A stretch of 64,000 nucleotides of DNA from Planctomycetota bacterium (lineage in GTDB: Bacteria; Planctomycetota; UBA8108; JACQVS01): contig JANQLS010000101.1 of assembly GCA_028280485.1 (NCBI GenBank), positions 91,472-155,471 on the forward strand, given 5' to 3'. The notes beneath the pieces are model-generated. The model worked only from the letters and a program-made list of their open reading frames with translations, had not been told where the DNA came from and ran no database searches. Every line of letters begins with the position of its first letter. The stretch's first letter is position 1. Position numbers and translations under genes: made by a program. Shown here piece by piece: positions 25,893 to 34,066 of this stretch.

Positions 25893-26436
25893 CTCTTGAT
25901 TTATACAAACAACTTAGATTCATTTGGCGGTTAGATCATAATTTCCGATCAACGGCATTCAAATGTTGTCCTCTATACCTTTAGTACTCCTGTCCGGAGC
26001 CCGCTCAAATACTGGGTCCCAAATTCAAACACTCCGTTCGTCCGTCCGAAGTTAGTACAAACTTTCATTCATTTGAGCCTTCGAGAACGGCTGGATCTCT
26101 TCTTCTTCTTATCGAGCGCACTTTATTTTTTGTCAGAACTTCCGATCCAATTTTTTCTATTCTGCTTCCTTATTCAAGAGGTCTGATAATCCTAGCTTCT
26201 GAACCTATTATGTTTTATGACTCCTAAGGGAGTGCCCTCACCCTAACCCCTCCTTCTCATTCTCATAACATTTGCTTTCTTGAGAGGTCATTTTTCTTCC
26301 CTTAGAATGGGCTTTGGCCCAGGCCTTGCTTTGTGAGGAGTAACTATTCAAGTTTTGGCCTGATTCAATCAGCTGGATCCAAGCCTGAACTGAACTCTTC
26401 CAAGTACGAGTATTTATTCGCCCATTAGGAGCACTC
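25893..26436. other. Gene-poor gap upstream of lepB
   Basis: About 540 bases with no frame that looks coding. A minus-strand frame across 26238-26477 overlaps the lepB start and lacks a ribosome site or any recognised pattern. Nothing else stands out. Confidence 0.5.
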
Positions 26437-27297
26437 ATGAAAATCGATCCTGAGAAACGACCTATTAGTAAAGCCAATGCTGGTTCGTTTCCATCAACTC
26501 CTCCCTCTCATTCAGGCGACCCTATGAGGATGCCGGAACTAAGGGAAAATGCTCAGGGTGAATATCCCGCGAATCTCAATCATTCTGAAAGAGAGATTCT
26601 CCGATCTCTTTCTCGTCGCTTTTCAGGTGAAGAGACGACAGAAATCGCCAGTCCCGAAGCACCGATCTGCCAGGGCTTCTTCCTTCCCACTGCACCAGAT
26701 CCTGAAGTTGAACTTCAGATGTATCCCGCCGAGTTTCAGTGGACGACACCTCTGGTGAGAGAAACTCAGAAAGTCTCTGAAAAGAAAAAAGTAAAACGCG
26801 ATTCTTTCTTAGAGATTTCAGTGGTCGTGCTTCTCGCTCTCTTCCTCGCCTTACTGCTCAAGACTTACGTTGCTGAAGCCTATATGATTCGTGGGCATAG
26901 TATGAATCCCACTTTTGAAGATCAGCAACGCGTGATGGTTTTAAAGTCATTCTACGACGTCGAGCGTGGAGATATCGTAATCTTCAACTCCAAGACGGAT
27001 CCTCACAAAGATCTCATCAAGCGAGTCATCGGCTTGCCGGGTGATACTGTAGAAGTACGCGACGGAAATGTGATTCGCAACGGGAGCCCTCTTCCTGAAG
27101 ATTACATTACAGAATATAAGTACAATTGGGGAGAGAACCATCCTCCGATCAAAGTGCCCCAAAATGAAATCTACGTCTTGGGTGACAATCGCCCCCAAAG
27201 CCAAGACAGTCGAAAATTTTCTACCGTCCCCCTGGTGAAACTGAAAGGGAAGGTGGTACTCAGGTGGTGGCCCGCCAGTACCATCCAGACATTCTAA
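26437..27297 (+). CDS. lepB: Signal peptidase I with long N-terminal extension
   Basis: LepB removes signal peptides from exported proteins at the outer face of the inner membrane. The family core is clear: a membrane helix at about 122-145, GHSMNPT with catalytic Ser155, KRVIGLPGD with general-base Lys195, and GDNRPQSQDSR near 249. The first 120 residues are an unusual hydrophilic, Pro/Glu-rich cytoplasmic extension ahead of the single helix; typical single-helix signal peptidases have a much shorter tail. ATG 26437 has TTAGGAG upstream. Repeat copy 4 begins just after the stop. Confidence 0.95.
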   Translation: MKIDPEKRPISKANAGSFPSTPPSHSGDPMRMPELRENAQGEYPANLNHSEREILRSLSRRFSGEETTEIASPEAPICQGFFLPTAPDPEVELQMYPAEFQWTTPLVRETQKVSEKKKVKRDSFLEISVVVLLALFLALLLKTYVAEAYMIRGHSMNPTFEDQQRVMVLKSFYDVERGDIVIFNSKTDPHKDLIKRVIGLPGDTVEVRDGNVIRNGSPLPEDYITEYKYNWGENHPPIKVPQNEIYVLGDNRPQSQDSRKFSTVPLVKLKGKVVLRWWPASTIQTF

Positions 27298-27314
27298 AAT
27301 TTCGGCATTAGTTT

Positions 27315-27486
27315 ATGTTGAAACAAGCACCTTCTGAGCTTGCCTCAACCGTTCGATCAAATCTTCACTTTGTCTTTGGCATAGCCCTTACGGGCTGCGG
27401 CTTCCACTCCGCTAAACGTAGACTCTACGAGTCGCCGCAGTAATAATGGAATGAAGACCAATTGGTCTTCATTCGCGACCGAGCTG
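27315..27486 (+). repeat. Copy 4 of the dispersed multi-hairpin element, with a 26-base perfect palindrome
   Basis: Begins 18 bases after lepB. Hairpin one is TTGA-CAAGC / GCTTG-TCAA (27318-27348); the CCGTTC linker is present; hairpin two is weak. CACTCCGCT follows, and hairpin three is a perfect 26-base palindrome (27449-27474, half-site GAATGAAGACCAA) then CGCGACCGAGCTG. Copy 3 at 31.9 kb has the same flanks (CACTCCGCT and CGCGGCCGAG) around a different stem. Confidence 0.7.
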
Positions 27487-27712
27487 ATACCAGCCCGGCT
27501 GAGTTTCCGTTTAATCAACGAGAACTCATTCACCGACCTGAAATACACCCACTCGATCCTCTAATTCTCCATTGATCCCGGGGAATCAGAGTGTTGAAGT
27601 GGGTGTTCTTTTGGGTTTTAGGAGTGTAAGTTCGCTGTAAATTAAGTAATAAAGGCTGCTTGTGACAATTTGGCGGTTTGCTTCGTTTTTGAGCAGCCTT
27701 TGAGGCACCCTG

Positions 27713-27740
27713 TTGACCCTCGATTTGCTAGCGGTATACT
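27713..27740 (+). promoter_or_regulatory. Sigma-70-type promoter candidate upstream of the pilus ATPase genes
   Basis: TTGACC (27713-27718), 16-base spacer, TATACT (27735-27740): near-consensus elements in intergenic DNA pointing toward the pilB-like genes. The first start codon is about 690 bases downstream, so either the leader is very long or a separate small RNA is made. Confidence 0.6.
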
Positions 27741-28438
27741 TGGTGTTTAGTACATACCAGCGCCTAACTTATCTTCCGGCTCTCCCTCATCTATCAACAG
27801 TAAAGTTCAAGGGCTTCGTTCAGCCTTTGAATTCAGTACTGTCGATCTCCGATTTATCTTCAATTTATTTGAAGGTTGGGAGTTGCTGTTCCCGTGGGTT
27901 TTGGGAATTCGGATATGGTACTGCGGTGAAGAAGCCACTGTGGTCCAACGAATGAATGCGAGATACAAAAGCTGATAAGAGGTAAGTTCAGCCGGTAGAA
28001 CTGTAGATTCTCTAAAGTGTTTTGCACCCTATAAGAGGATCCACAAAAACGAATTTCCGTAAGAAATTTGAAGCGTTAAGTCGAGTGTTGCAGATTTGGA
28101 AGCGCATTCACGCCTTCAATAGAAAAAATTTATTGATAGCGTCAGTAGATCCTTCCACTCCTGTAAACTTGGAGCAAATTCCTGACACCGTTATCTCTTA
28201 AATTCCTCTGAATTTGTCGTGCGAGCTAAATTCATTTTCAAATTGGCTTAGCTTCGAATGGAGGGAAGAGATTCCTACCGCGGGCAGTAACTCCACAGAC
28301 CTTGCGCTTACTCTCAATCTGTGTCTGAAATTATTCCTTAAACCTTGATACATGAAGTTTTAAGGGAGGTTCGCAGATTGAAATCACATTTTGTCAATCA
28401 CTCAACCTGTATTGGATAGGGCCCAGATAGGAGGCACC
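27741..28438 (+). other. Long untranslated leader or small-RNA region before the first PilB-like gene
   Basis: Nearly 700 bases without a credible protein frame follow a good promoter. It contains a stem TTCAAGGGCT/AGCCTTTGAA near 27810-27835 and other short stems. I do not recognise 6S RNA, RNase P, SRP RNA or tmRNA signatures. Confidence 0.4.
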
Positions 28439-30115
28439 TTGAATAAGAAGTCGATCGGCCAGCTTCTCAAAGCCATGGGAGCCGTCAACGATGAGCAAAT
28501 TGATCAAGCCTTAGAGCATGCTCAAACTAACGGTACGCGCATCGGGGAGGCGATGGTCGCATTGGATCTCTGTCCACAGAAGACGGTCAGTCGTGCGGTC
28601 GCGAAGCACTACGGATTGCCTTTCGCTGATTTGGCAAAAGCCGAAGTGAAGCCCCAGGTCTTAGCCCTCGTTCCTAAAGACGTCGCCACTGAACACAACA
28701 TCTGCCCTGTCGTTCAAAAGGGTGGGAAGCTTTACGTTGCGATGTCGGATTTCGATCTGGCTACCCTCGATGATCTCCGCTTCCTTCTCAATCAAGATAT
28801 CGAAGCTGCGATCGCCAGCCCCGAGGATCTCGCTGAATCTATCGACCACTACTACAATGTCGGTGGAGACCTCAAAAATGTCCTCGGCGAAGACGATGAT
28901 GTCGAAGTCGGGCGTGAAGGTTATGCCGGTGAAGATGGTGATGCTGACGACGCCCCTGTCATCAAATACGTAACGCAGTTGATTTCAGATGCGCTCAAAG
29001 AAAGAGCGAGTGATATCCACATCGAGCCCTTCGAGAATAGGGTTCGTGTCCGGTATCGCATCGACGGAGTCTGCGTCGAAAAAGAAAATCCACCTAAAAA
29101 ACTCCAAGGCCCGATCCTCTCCCGTATCAAGATTATGTCACGGATGGATATGGCCGAGAAACGGCGTCCTCAGGATGGCCGTATCAAAACTCACCTGCAC
29201 GGTCGTGAGATCGATTTACGTGTATCAGCGTTGCCTGCTCGTCACGGTGAGAGTGTGGTTATGCGGATCCTCGATAAAGAAAAAGGTTTGGTCGATTTAG
29301 ATATTCTCGGATTCCACGAATCCGATTTAGAACGATTCAATCGGATCATCAAGAAGCCGAACGGAATCTTTTTGGTGACCGGGCCTACCGGGTCGGGAAA
29401 AACGACGACTCTCTACGCAGCCTTAAAGCAGTTGAATCGACCCGATGTAAAAATTATTACCGCTGAAAACCCCATCGAATACAACTTAACTGGTATTAAC
29501 CAAGCCGAAGTTCGCCACGAGATCGGATTAGACTTTAATCGTATTCTCAGAGCTATGATGCGTCAGGCACCAAATATTATTCTGGTGGGTGAGATCCGTG
29601 ACCAAGAGACCGCGGACATCGCGGTTCAAGCTGCACTTACCGGTCACCTTGTTTTCAGTACCTTACACACCAACGACGCTCCTTCAGCAATTACCCGTTT
29701 GATCGATATGGGCGTCAAGCCTTTCCTCGTAGCCTCAGCCGTGATGGCGGTGATGGGGCAGCGCTTGATTCGTGGTCTTTGCGAGGAGTGTAAAGAACCT
29801 TACGAAGCTACGGATGTCGAACTCCGTTCTGTAGGAATCGATCGAGACCGTGCTTCGGGAGTTACCTTGTACCAACCTAAGGGATGTAATACCTGTGGAG
29901 GTTCTGGTTATCACGGTCGTAAGGGTGTGTATGAACTCATGGAAATGAGTGGGGAATTACGTGAGATGGCTTTTAACCGAAAACCATCAAATGAATTGAG
30001 AGCCAAAGCTCGCTCTGAAGGTATGGTTACACTTCAGGAAGATGGAGTACGTAAAGTTCTCGCAGGATTTACAACCATTGAAGAAGTGCTCCGATTGACT
30101 CACCGCGCGGACTAA
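28439..30115 (+). CDS. Type IV pilus/type II secretion ATPase, first copy (PilB/GspE)
   Basis: A 558-residue hexameric ATPase that powers pilus extension or type II secretion. The N-terminal MshEN-type domains (about 1-150) precede the motor core: RRPQDGRI, Walker A GPTGSGKTTTLYAAL (about 333-347), Asp box, GEIRDQETADIA and a His box. A four-Cys zinc site follows (CEEC...CNTC) in GVYELMEM context. I chose TTG 28439 because AGGAGG lies four bases upstream and MNKKSIGQLLKAMG aligns with the start of the next ATPase; a TTG at 28391 would add 16 residues. PilB or GspE cannot be separated by sequence alone. Confidence 0.9.
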   Translation: MNKKSIGQLLKAMGAVNDEQIDQALEHAQTNGTRIGEAMVALDLCPQKTVSRAVAKHYGLPFADLAKAEVKPQVLALVPKDVATEHNICPVVQKGGKLYVAMSDFDLATLDDLRFLLNQDIEAAIASPEDLAESIDHYYNVGGDLKNVLGEDDDVEVGREGYAGEDGDADDAPVIKYVTQLISDALKERASDIHIEPFENRVRVRYRIDGVCVEKENPPKKLQGPILSRIKIMSRMDMAEKRRPQDGRIKTHLHGREIDLRVSALPARHGESVVMRILDKEKGLVDLDILGFHESDLERFNRIIKKPNGIFLVTGPTGSGKTTTLYAALKQLNRPDVKIITAENPIEYNLTGINQAEVRHEIGLDFNRILRAMMRQAPNIILVGEIRDQETADIAVQAALTGHLVFSTLHTNDAPSAITRLIDMGVKPFLVASAVMAVMGQRLIRGLCEECKEPYEATDVELRSVGIDRDRASGVTLYQPKGCNTCGGSGYHGRKGVYELMEMSGELREMAFNRKPSNELRAKARSEGMVTLQEDGVRKVLAGFTTIEEVLRLTHRAD

Positions 30116-30187
30116 TTAAAACTAACACAAAGTGTAATGAGTCAACTTTGACAAGCTTCGTTCTATTGACAGGATATTAATTCAATC

Positions 30188-31894
30188 ATGGCCCGAAAAC
30201 TCCTCGGACAAATTCTTTCAGAGCTCAATGTTTTATCTGAGTTTGATATTCAGCAGGCTCTGCAAAAGCAAAAAGAAAGCGGAGAGGCCATCGGCCAAAT
30301 CCTTCTCGCTGATAATGTGATCTCAGACAGTGAGCTCACTCAAGCGGTCGCCATTCAAAATGGAATGGAGTATATCGACCTCAAACGAGCGGAGATTCCT
30401 CCAGAAGTTTTGGAATTAGTAGACCAAGAGATGGCTGAAAATCTCGAGGTGATGCCGGTTGCTTACGATGGCACAACGCTCACTGTTGCTGTTTCTGATC
30501 CCACGAACTTAGGTTTGGGAGATACCCTTCGATTCTCTCTCCCCGAGATTTCTCAATTCAAGCAAGTCGTCGCCGGTAAGGAAGAGATCGAAGAAGCTAT
30601 CGGTCGCTTCTACGGCGCTCAAAGCGGCGGAGAAATGGGCAGCATGTTCGATGCCATGGGTGATGGAGTGACCGATGTGGAAGGAGGGCGTCCAGAAGAT
30701 ATCGGTGGGGGAGAGGAAGACCCCAACGCCGCACCGGTGGTCAAGCTCTTGAACATGATCTTGGTTCAAGCGGTGAGAGACCGTGCTTCTGATATTCACT
30801 TAGAACCCTTCGAAAAAGAATTCAAAGTACGTTACCGGGTTGACGGTGTGCTCTACGAAATGATGCCACCTCCCATTCAGATCGCACGCTCGTTGATCTC
30901 TCGTGTAAAGGTACTTTCAAACTTAGATATCGCGGAAACCCGTCTACCTCAGGATGGTCGTATCGAGCTTACCATCGGTGGGCAACCCATCGACTTGCGG
31001 GTATCGACTCTTCCCACCATGCACGGTGAGAGTGTTGTAATGCGTGTTCTCGACCGCCAATCGATCAGTCTCGACCTGTCGGACTTAGGATTTAGGCCGA
31101 GTGAGTTAAAGACCTTTAATCGTCTCGTTTCTAAGCCGAATGGTATTTTCTTGGTGACCGGTCCTACCGGATCCGGAAAGACGACCACTCTTTACGCTGC
31201 TTTGAACGAAGCGAACACGATCGACGTAAAAATCATTACCACCGAGGATCCTGTTGAGTACGACCTCGAAGGTATCGTTCAGGTTCAGATTAATGATGAA
31301 ATTGGAACGACCTTCGCGGCTTGCTTGCGTTCGATCCTGCGGCAGGATCCCGATAAGATCTTGGTGGGTGAGATTCGTGACCTCGAAACTTGTCAGATTG
31401 CGGTCGAGGCCTCCCTCACGGGTCACATCGTTTTCACGACGCTTCACACCAATGATGCTCCTTCAGCCGTTACGCGTCTGATTGACTTGGGCCTCGAGCC
31501 TTTCTTGATCGCGGCTACTTTGGAAGGAATCTTGGCTCAACGCTTGGTGCGGAGAATCTGTTCGGGTTGTTCGACTCCCTACGATCCCGCGGATGAAGAG
31601 ATTTACGAGTTGGAACTCACCCGTTCCGATGTGGCCGACAAACAGTTCCATTTCGGTAAAGGTTGTAAGAAATGTAATTCCAGTGGTTACAAAGGGCGGA
31701 TTGCTCTCTTCGAGATCATGGTCGCCAGTGACCGGGTCAAAGACCTCATCATGGATGGGGCGTCGACTGCTGAGTTACGAGAAGCCGCAAAGGAAGAGGG
31801 CATGAGAACCCTGCGTGATTCGGGTCTTCTTCATATTTATGACGGTGTGACGACGATCGAAGAGGTCGTTAAGGAAACCATTTCGGCGTTCTAA
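30188..31894 (+). CDS. pilB: Type IV pilus/type II secretion ATPase, second copy (PilB/GspE)
   Basis: A 568-residue paralogue of the preceding ATPase, 72 bases downstream. The start MARKLLGQILSELNVLSEFD aligns with the first copy. It has MshEN-type domains, a Gly/Asp/Glu-rich linker (about 150-185), RLPQDGRIELT, Walker A GPTGSGKTTT (about 327-336), GEIRDLETCQIA, and a four-Cys zinc site (CSGC...CKKC). Both copies keep all motor motifs, so both look active, and neither has PilT's short form. With pilC downstream this is a pilus or secretion motor block; the pilus symbol is a preference, since no pilins or secretins are present to decide. Confidence 0.9.
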   Translation: MARKLLGQILSELNVLSEFDIQQALQKQKESGEAIGQILLADNVISDSELTQAVAIQNGMEYIDLKRAEIPPEVLELVDQEMAENLEVMPVAYDGTTLTVAVSDPTNLGLGDTLRFSLPEISQFKQVVAGKEEIEEAIGRFYGAQSGGEMGSMFDAMGDGVTDVEGGRPEDIGGGEEDPNAAPVVKLLNMILVQAVRDRASDIHLEPFEKEFKVRYRVDGVLYEMMPPPIQIARSLISRVKVLSNLDIAETRLPQDGRIELTIGGQPIDLRVSTLPTMHGESVVMRVLDRQSISLDLSDLGFRPSELKTFNRLVSKPNGIFLVTGPTGSGKTTTLYAALNEANTIDVKIITTEDPVEYDLEGIVQVQINDEIGTTFAACLRSILRQDPDKILVGEIRDLETCQIAVEASLTGHIVFTTLHTNDAPSAVTRLIDLGLEPFLIAATLEGILAQRLVRRICSGCSTPYDPADEEIYELELTRSDVADKQFHFGKGCKKCNSSGYKGRIALFEIMVASDRVKDLIMDGASTAELREAAKEEGMRTLRDSGLLHIYDGVTTIEEVVKETISAF

Positions 31895-31914
31895 TCGTGT
31901 CATGGTGTCTTTTA

Positions 31915-32020
31915 TGTTGAATCAAAGTCCTTCGGGCATTGTTTCAAGCGTTTCGGCAAATCGTTGATTTGCCTGCACTCCGCTGATAATCGGCTAAGAA
32001 GCCAATTATCGCGGCCGAGT
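31915..32020 (+). repeat. Copy 3 of the dispersed multi-hairpin element
   Basis: Begins about 20 bases after the second ATPase gene. Hairpin one TTGAATC...GTTTCAA (31917-31947), linker, hairpin two GGCAAATC/GATTTGCC (31955-31973), CACTCCGCT, hairpin three GATAAT-GGCT / AGCC-ATTATC (31985-32010), then GCGGCCGAG. This is the most complete copy. Confidence 0.8.
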
Positions 32021-32448
32021 TGTTGTACTTTGGTAGTTGAAGCGCTTCTGGGAATTTGATGTTCCGAAGGCGCATTCAGGGCAAATGGAGGCCAATTCGA
32101 GCCCAAAAAGCTCGAAATACGGCCCATGAGTTAAAAATACGTCCTTTATTTTAGAGGCTGATTGACCGAAGAGGCTCTTCCGGTGAAAATTGGGAGATCC
32201 AAACCATTTACGAGAAGCCCTCTAAGAAATTAAGAAATGAATCAGATATGAGCAGTTCCTGTCGGTCCTGCTCAGGAACTCCCCTTATTGGGACTAGGGG
32301 ATCGAATTGATTTTCGATCGCTCGATCTCAATAGAGAGAGTTTTCAGAATAGTTTAGCGAAAAGCCACGGACCTATACGTTTCTTTGGGAGGTGTGATTC
32401 CCAGGGTTGACGGGTCAAAAGGGTCGGGGATTTCGATAGGAGTGTGTT
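32021..32448. other. Intergenic region between the second ATPase and pilC
   Basis: About 430 bases with no convincing frame. The stretch just before pilC carries TAGGAG as its ribosome site. The size of the gap suggests pilC has its own promoter, though I cannot place one. Confidence 0.45.
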
Positions 32449-33693
32449 ATGCCGGTCTTCGCTGTCGAAGCGATCGATAAATCTGGAAAGAAAGTTCGTC
32501 GGGAAATGGATGCATCATCAAAAGATGAGGCTATCCAACAAATGAAAGCCGAGGGGCTGCGACCTACTAAGATCGCCGAGAAAAAAGGAGCTGCTAAAAA
32601 GAAGCAAGCTAAGCCCAAGGGGAAGAAGAAAAAAGGGGGAGCACTCAGTATTCTCGATCGGGTGAGTCAAGCTCAAGTGACGACTTTCACCACCCAGTTG
32701 GCTACGCTACAAGACGCCGGGTTGCCCATCGTTCGGAGTGTGAAAATTCTGAGCCAGCAACAAAAGCCGGGTAAGTTCCAAAATAACTTAGATGAAGTTT
32801 CCGAGGAAGTCGAAGGAGGTTCGACCTTCAGTGAAGCTCTCTCTAAGCATCCTAAGACATTCGATTCTCTCTACGTTTCTATGGTGAAAGCTGGGGAGGC
32901 GGGTGGTGTTCTCGATATCATTCTCAATCGTCTTGCCGGCTTCATGGAGAAGTCTGAGAAATTGAAGAAAAAGATTAAGGGAGCCATGATTTATCCCGTC
33001 TGTGTGTTGGCGGTGGCAACCCTGATTCTCGTCGGTATCATGACCTTCGTCGTTCCCAGTTTCCAATCGATGTTCGATGAAATTGGAAAAGGCCTACCCG
33101 CTCTTACTCAGATGCTACTGACCGTCAGTAATACCATGCGGGATTTCTGGTACCTCTTCGTCTTTGTTCCTATCTTCTTTATCTTGGCTTGGAAAGGTAT
33201 CGCCAGTACTGAAGCAGGAAAAAGGATGATCGATCAATTCAAACTCAGAATGCCGGGTTTCGGAGTGATCATCAGAAAATCAGCGATCTCTCGATTTTGT
33301 CGTACTCTCGGTACTCTGATCGCCTCCGGTGTACCGATTCTCGAAGCTCTCAAAATCGTTAAAGACGCTATTCCTAATCATGTGATTCAACGCGCGATCG
33401 AAGATGTCCACGGAAGTATCCGTGAGGGTGAAACGATCGCCGAACCGTTAAGAATTTCGGGTGTCTTCGATGAACTCGTCGTCAACATGATCGACGTGGG
33501 AGAAGAGACCGGTGAACTCGATAAAATGTTGATCAAGATCGCCGATAACTACGAAAGTGACGTGGATATCGCCGTAGAGGGTCTCTCGAGTATTATCGAG
33601 CCTCTCTTGATCGTCGGTATGGGTATCGCGGTCGGTTTCATCGTCGTCGCCTTGTTCCTACCCTTGATCGAGATCATTAAGAATATCGGTTAA
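32449..33693 (+). CDS. pilC: Inner-membrane platform protein PilC/GspF
   Basis: The platform protein sits in the inner membrane and couples the ATPase to pilin polymerisation. At 414 residues it fits the family. An N-terminal soluble segment (MPVFAVEAIDKSGKKVRREM) and a Lys-rich linker (about 48-65) precede two GspF repeats: TTFTTQLATLQDAGLPIVRS near 75 and ISRFCRTLGTLIASGVPILEA near 285. Three membrane helices are visible (about 182-205, 235-255, 385-410). Conserved Gly-Glu motifs (VKAGEAGG, DVGEETGEL) are intact. A terminator follows at 33724. Confidence 0.94.
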   Translation: MPVFAVEAIDKSGKKVRREMDASSKDEAIQQMKAEGLRPTKIAEKKGAAKKKQAKPKGKKKKGGALSILDRVSQAQVTTFTTQLATLQDAGLPIVRSVKILSQQQKPGKFQNNLDEVSEEVEGGSTFSEALSKHPKTFDSLYVSMVKAGEAGGVLDIILNRLAGFMEKSEKLKKKIKGAMIYPVCVLAVATLILVGIMTFVVPSFQSMFDEIGKGLPALTQMLLTVSNTMRDFWYLFVFVPIFFILAWKGIASTEAGKRMIDQFKLRMPGFGVIIRKSAISRFCRTLGTLIASGVPILEALKIVKDAIPNHVIQRAIEDVHGSIREGETIAEPLRISGVFDELVVNMIDVGEETGELDKMLIKIADNYESDVDIAVEGLSSIIEPLLIVGMGIAVGFIVVALFLPLIEIIKNIG

Positions 33694-33723
33694 GCGAGGA
33701 GTCAGATAAGACCTCCGAGATAT

Positions 33724-33764
33724 AGGAAAACCCTAGAGTTTCATAGAAGCTCTAGGGTTTTCTC
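33724..33764 (+). terminator. Intrinsic terminator after pilC
   Basis: GAAAACCCTAGAG and CTCTAGGGTTTTC form a perfect 13-bp stem with a short loop, followed by a T-rich run (partly inside the stem). It ends the pilus motor transcript. Confidence 0.8.
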
Positions 33765-34066
33765 CTGTAATGATGGTCGTCGCTATGGGCGACTCCATCG
33801 TGCAAGTTCGCTTCGCTCACGCACTGGGGAGACCTACTGTTTGATGGTGCGCTTATGTGGACAAGTTCGTCAGAATTTGGGCGCGAAAAGTTTTTAAGTT
33901 CTTTCACCCAATCTCTGGTGAGATTGGCTACAAATATATTTTTCTGTTGATTGTTTTTTTTAGTTGGTTACCTTTCCCGAAGAACGACCATTGATGCCCA
34001 AGCCTGAGCAAGACCTCATTTTAAAACAAATGACTAGTAACTAACGGAGTTTCCACTTACACGTTT
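33765..34066. other. Gap between the pilC terminator and rnr
   Basis: About 300 bases with no coding frame. It contains a short purine/pyrimidine-biased T-run around 33945-33960 and a GGAG at about 34045. The rnr promoter is expected here, but none is clear. Confidence 0.45.
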
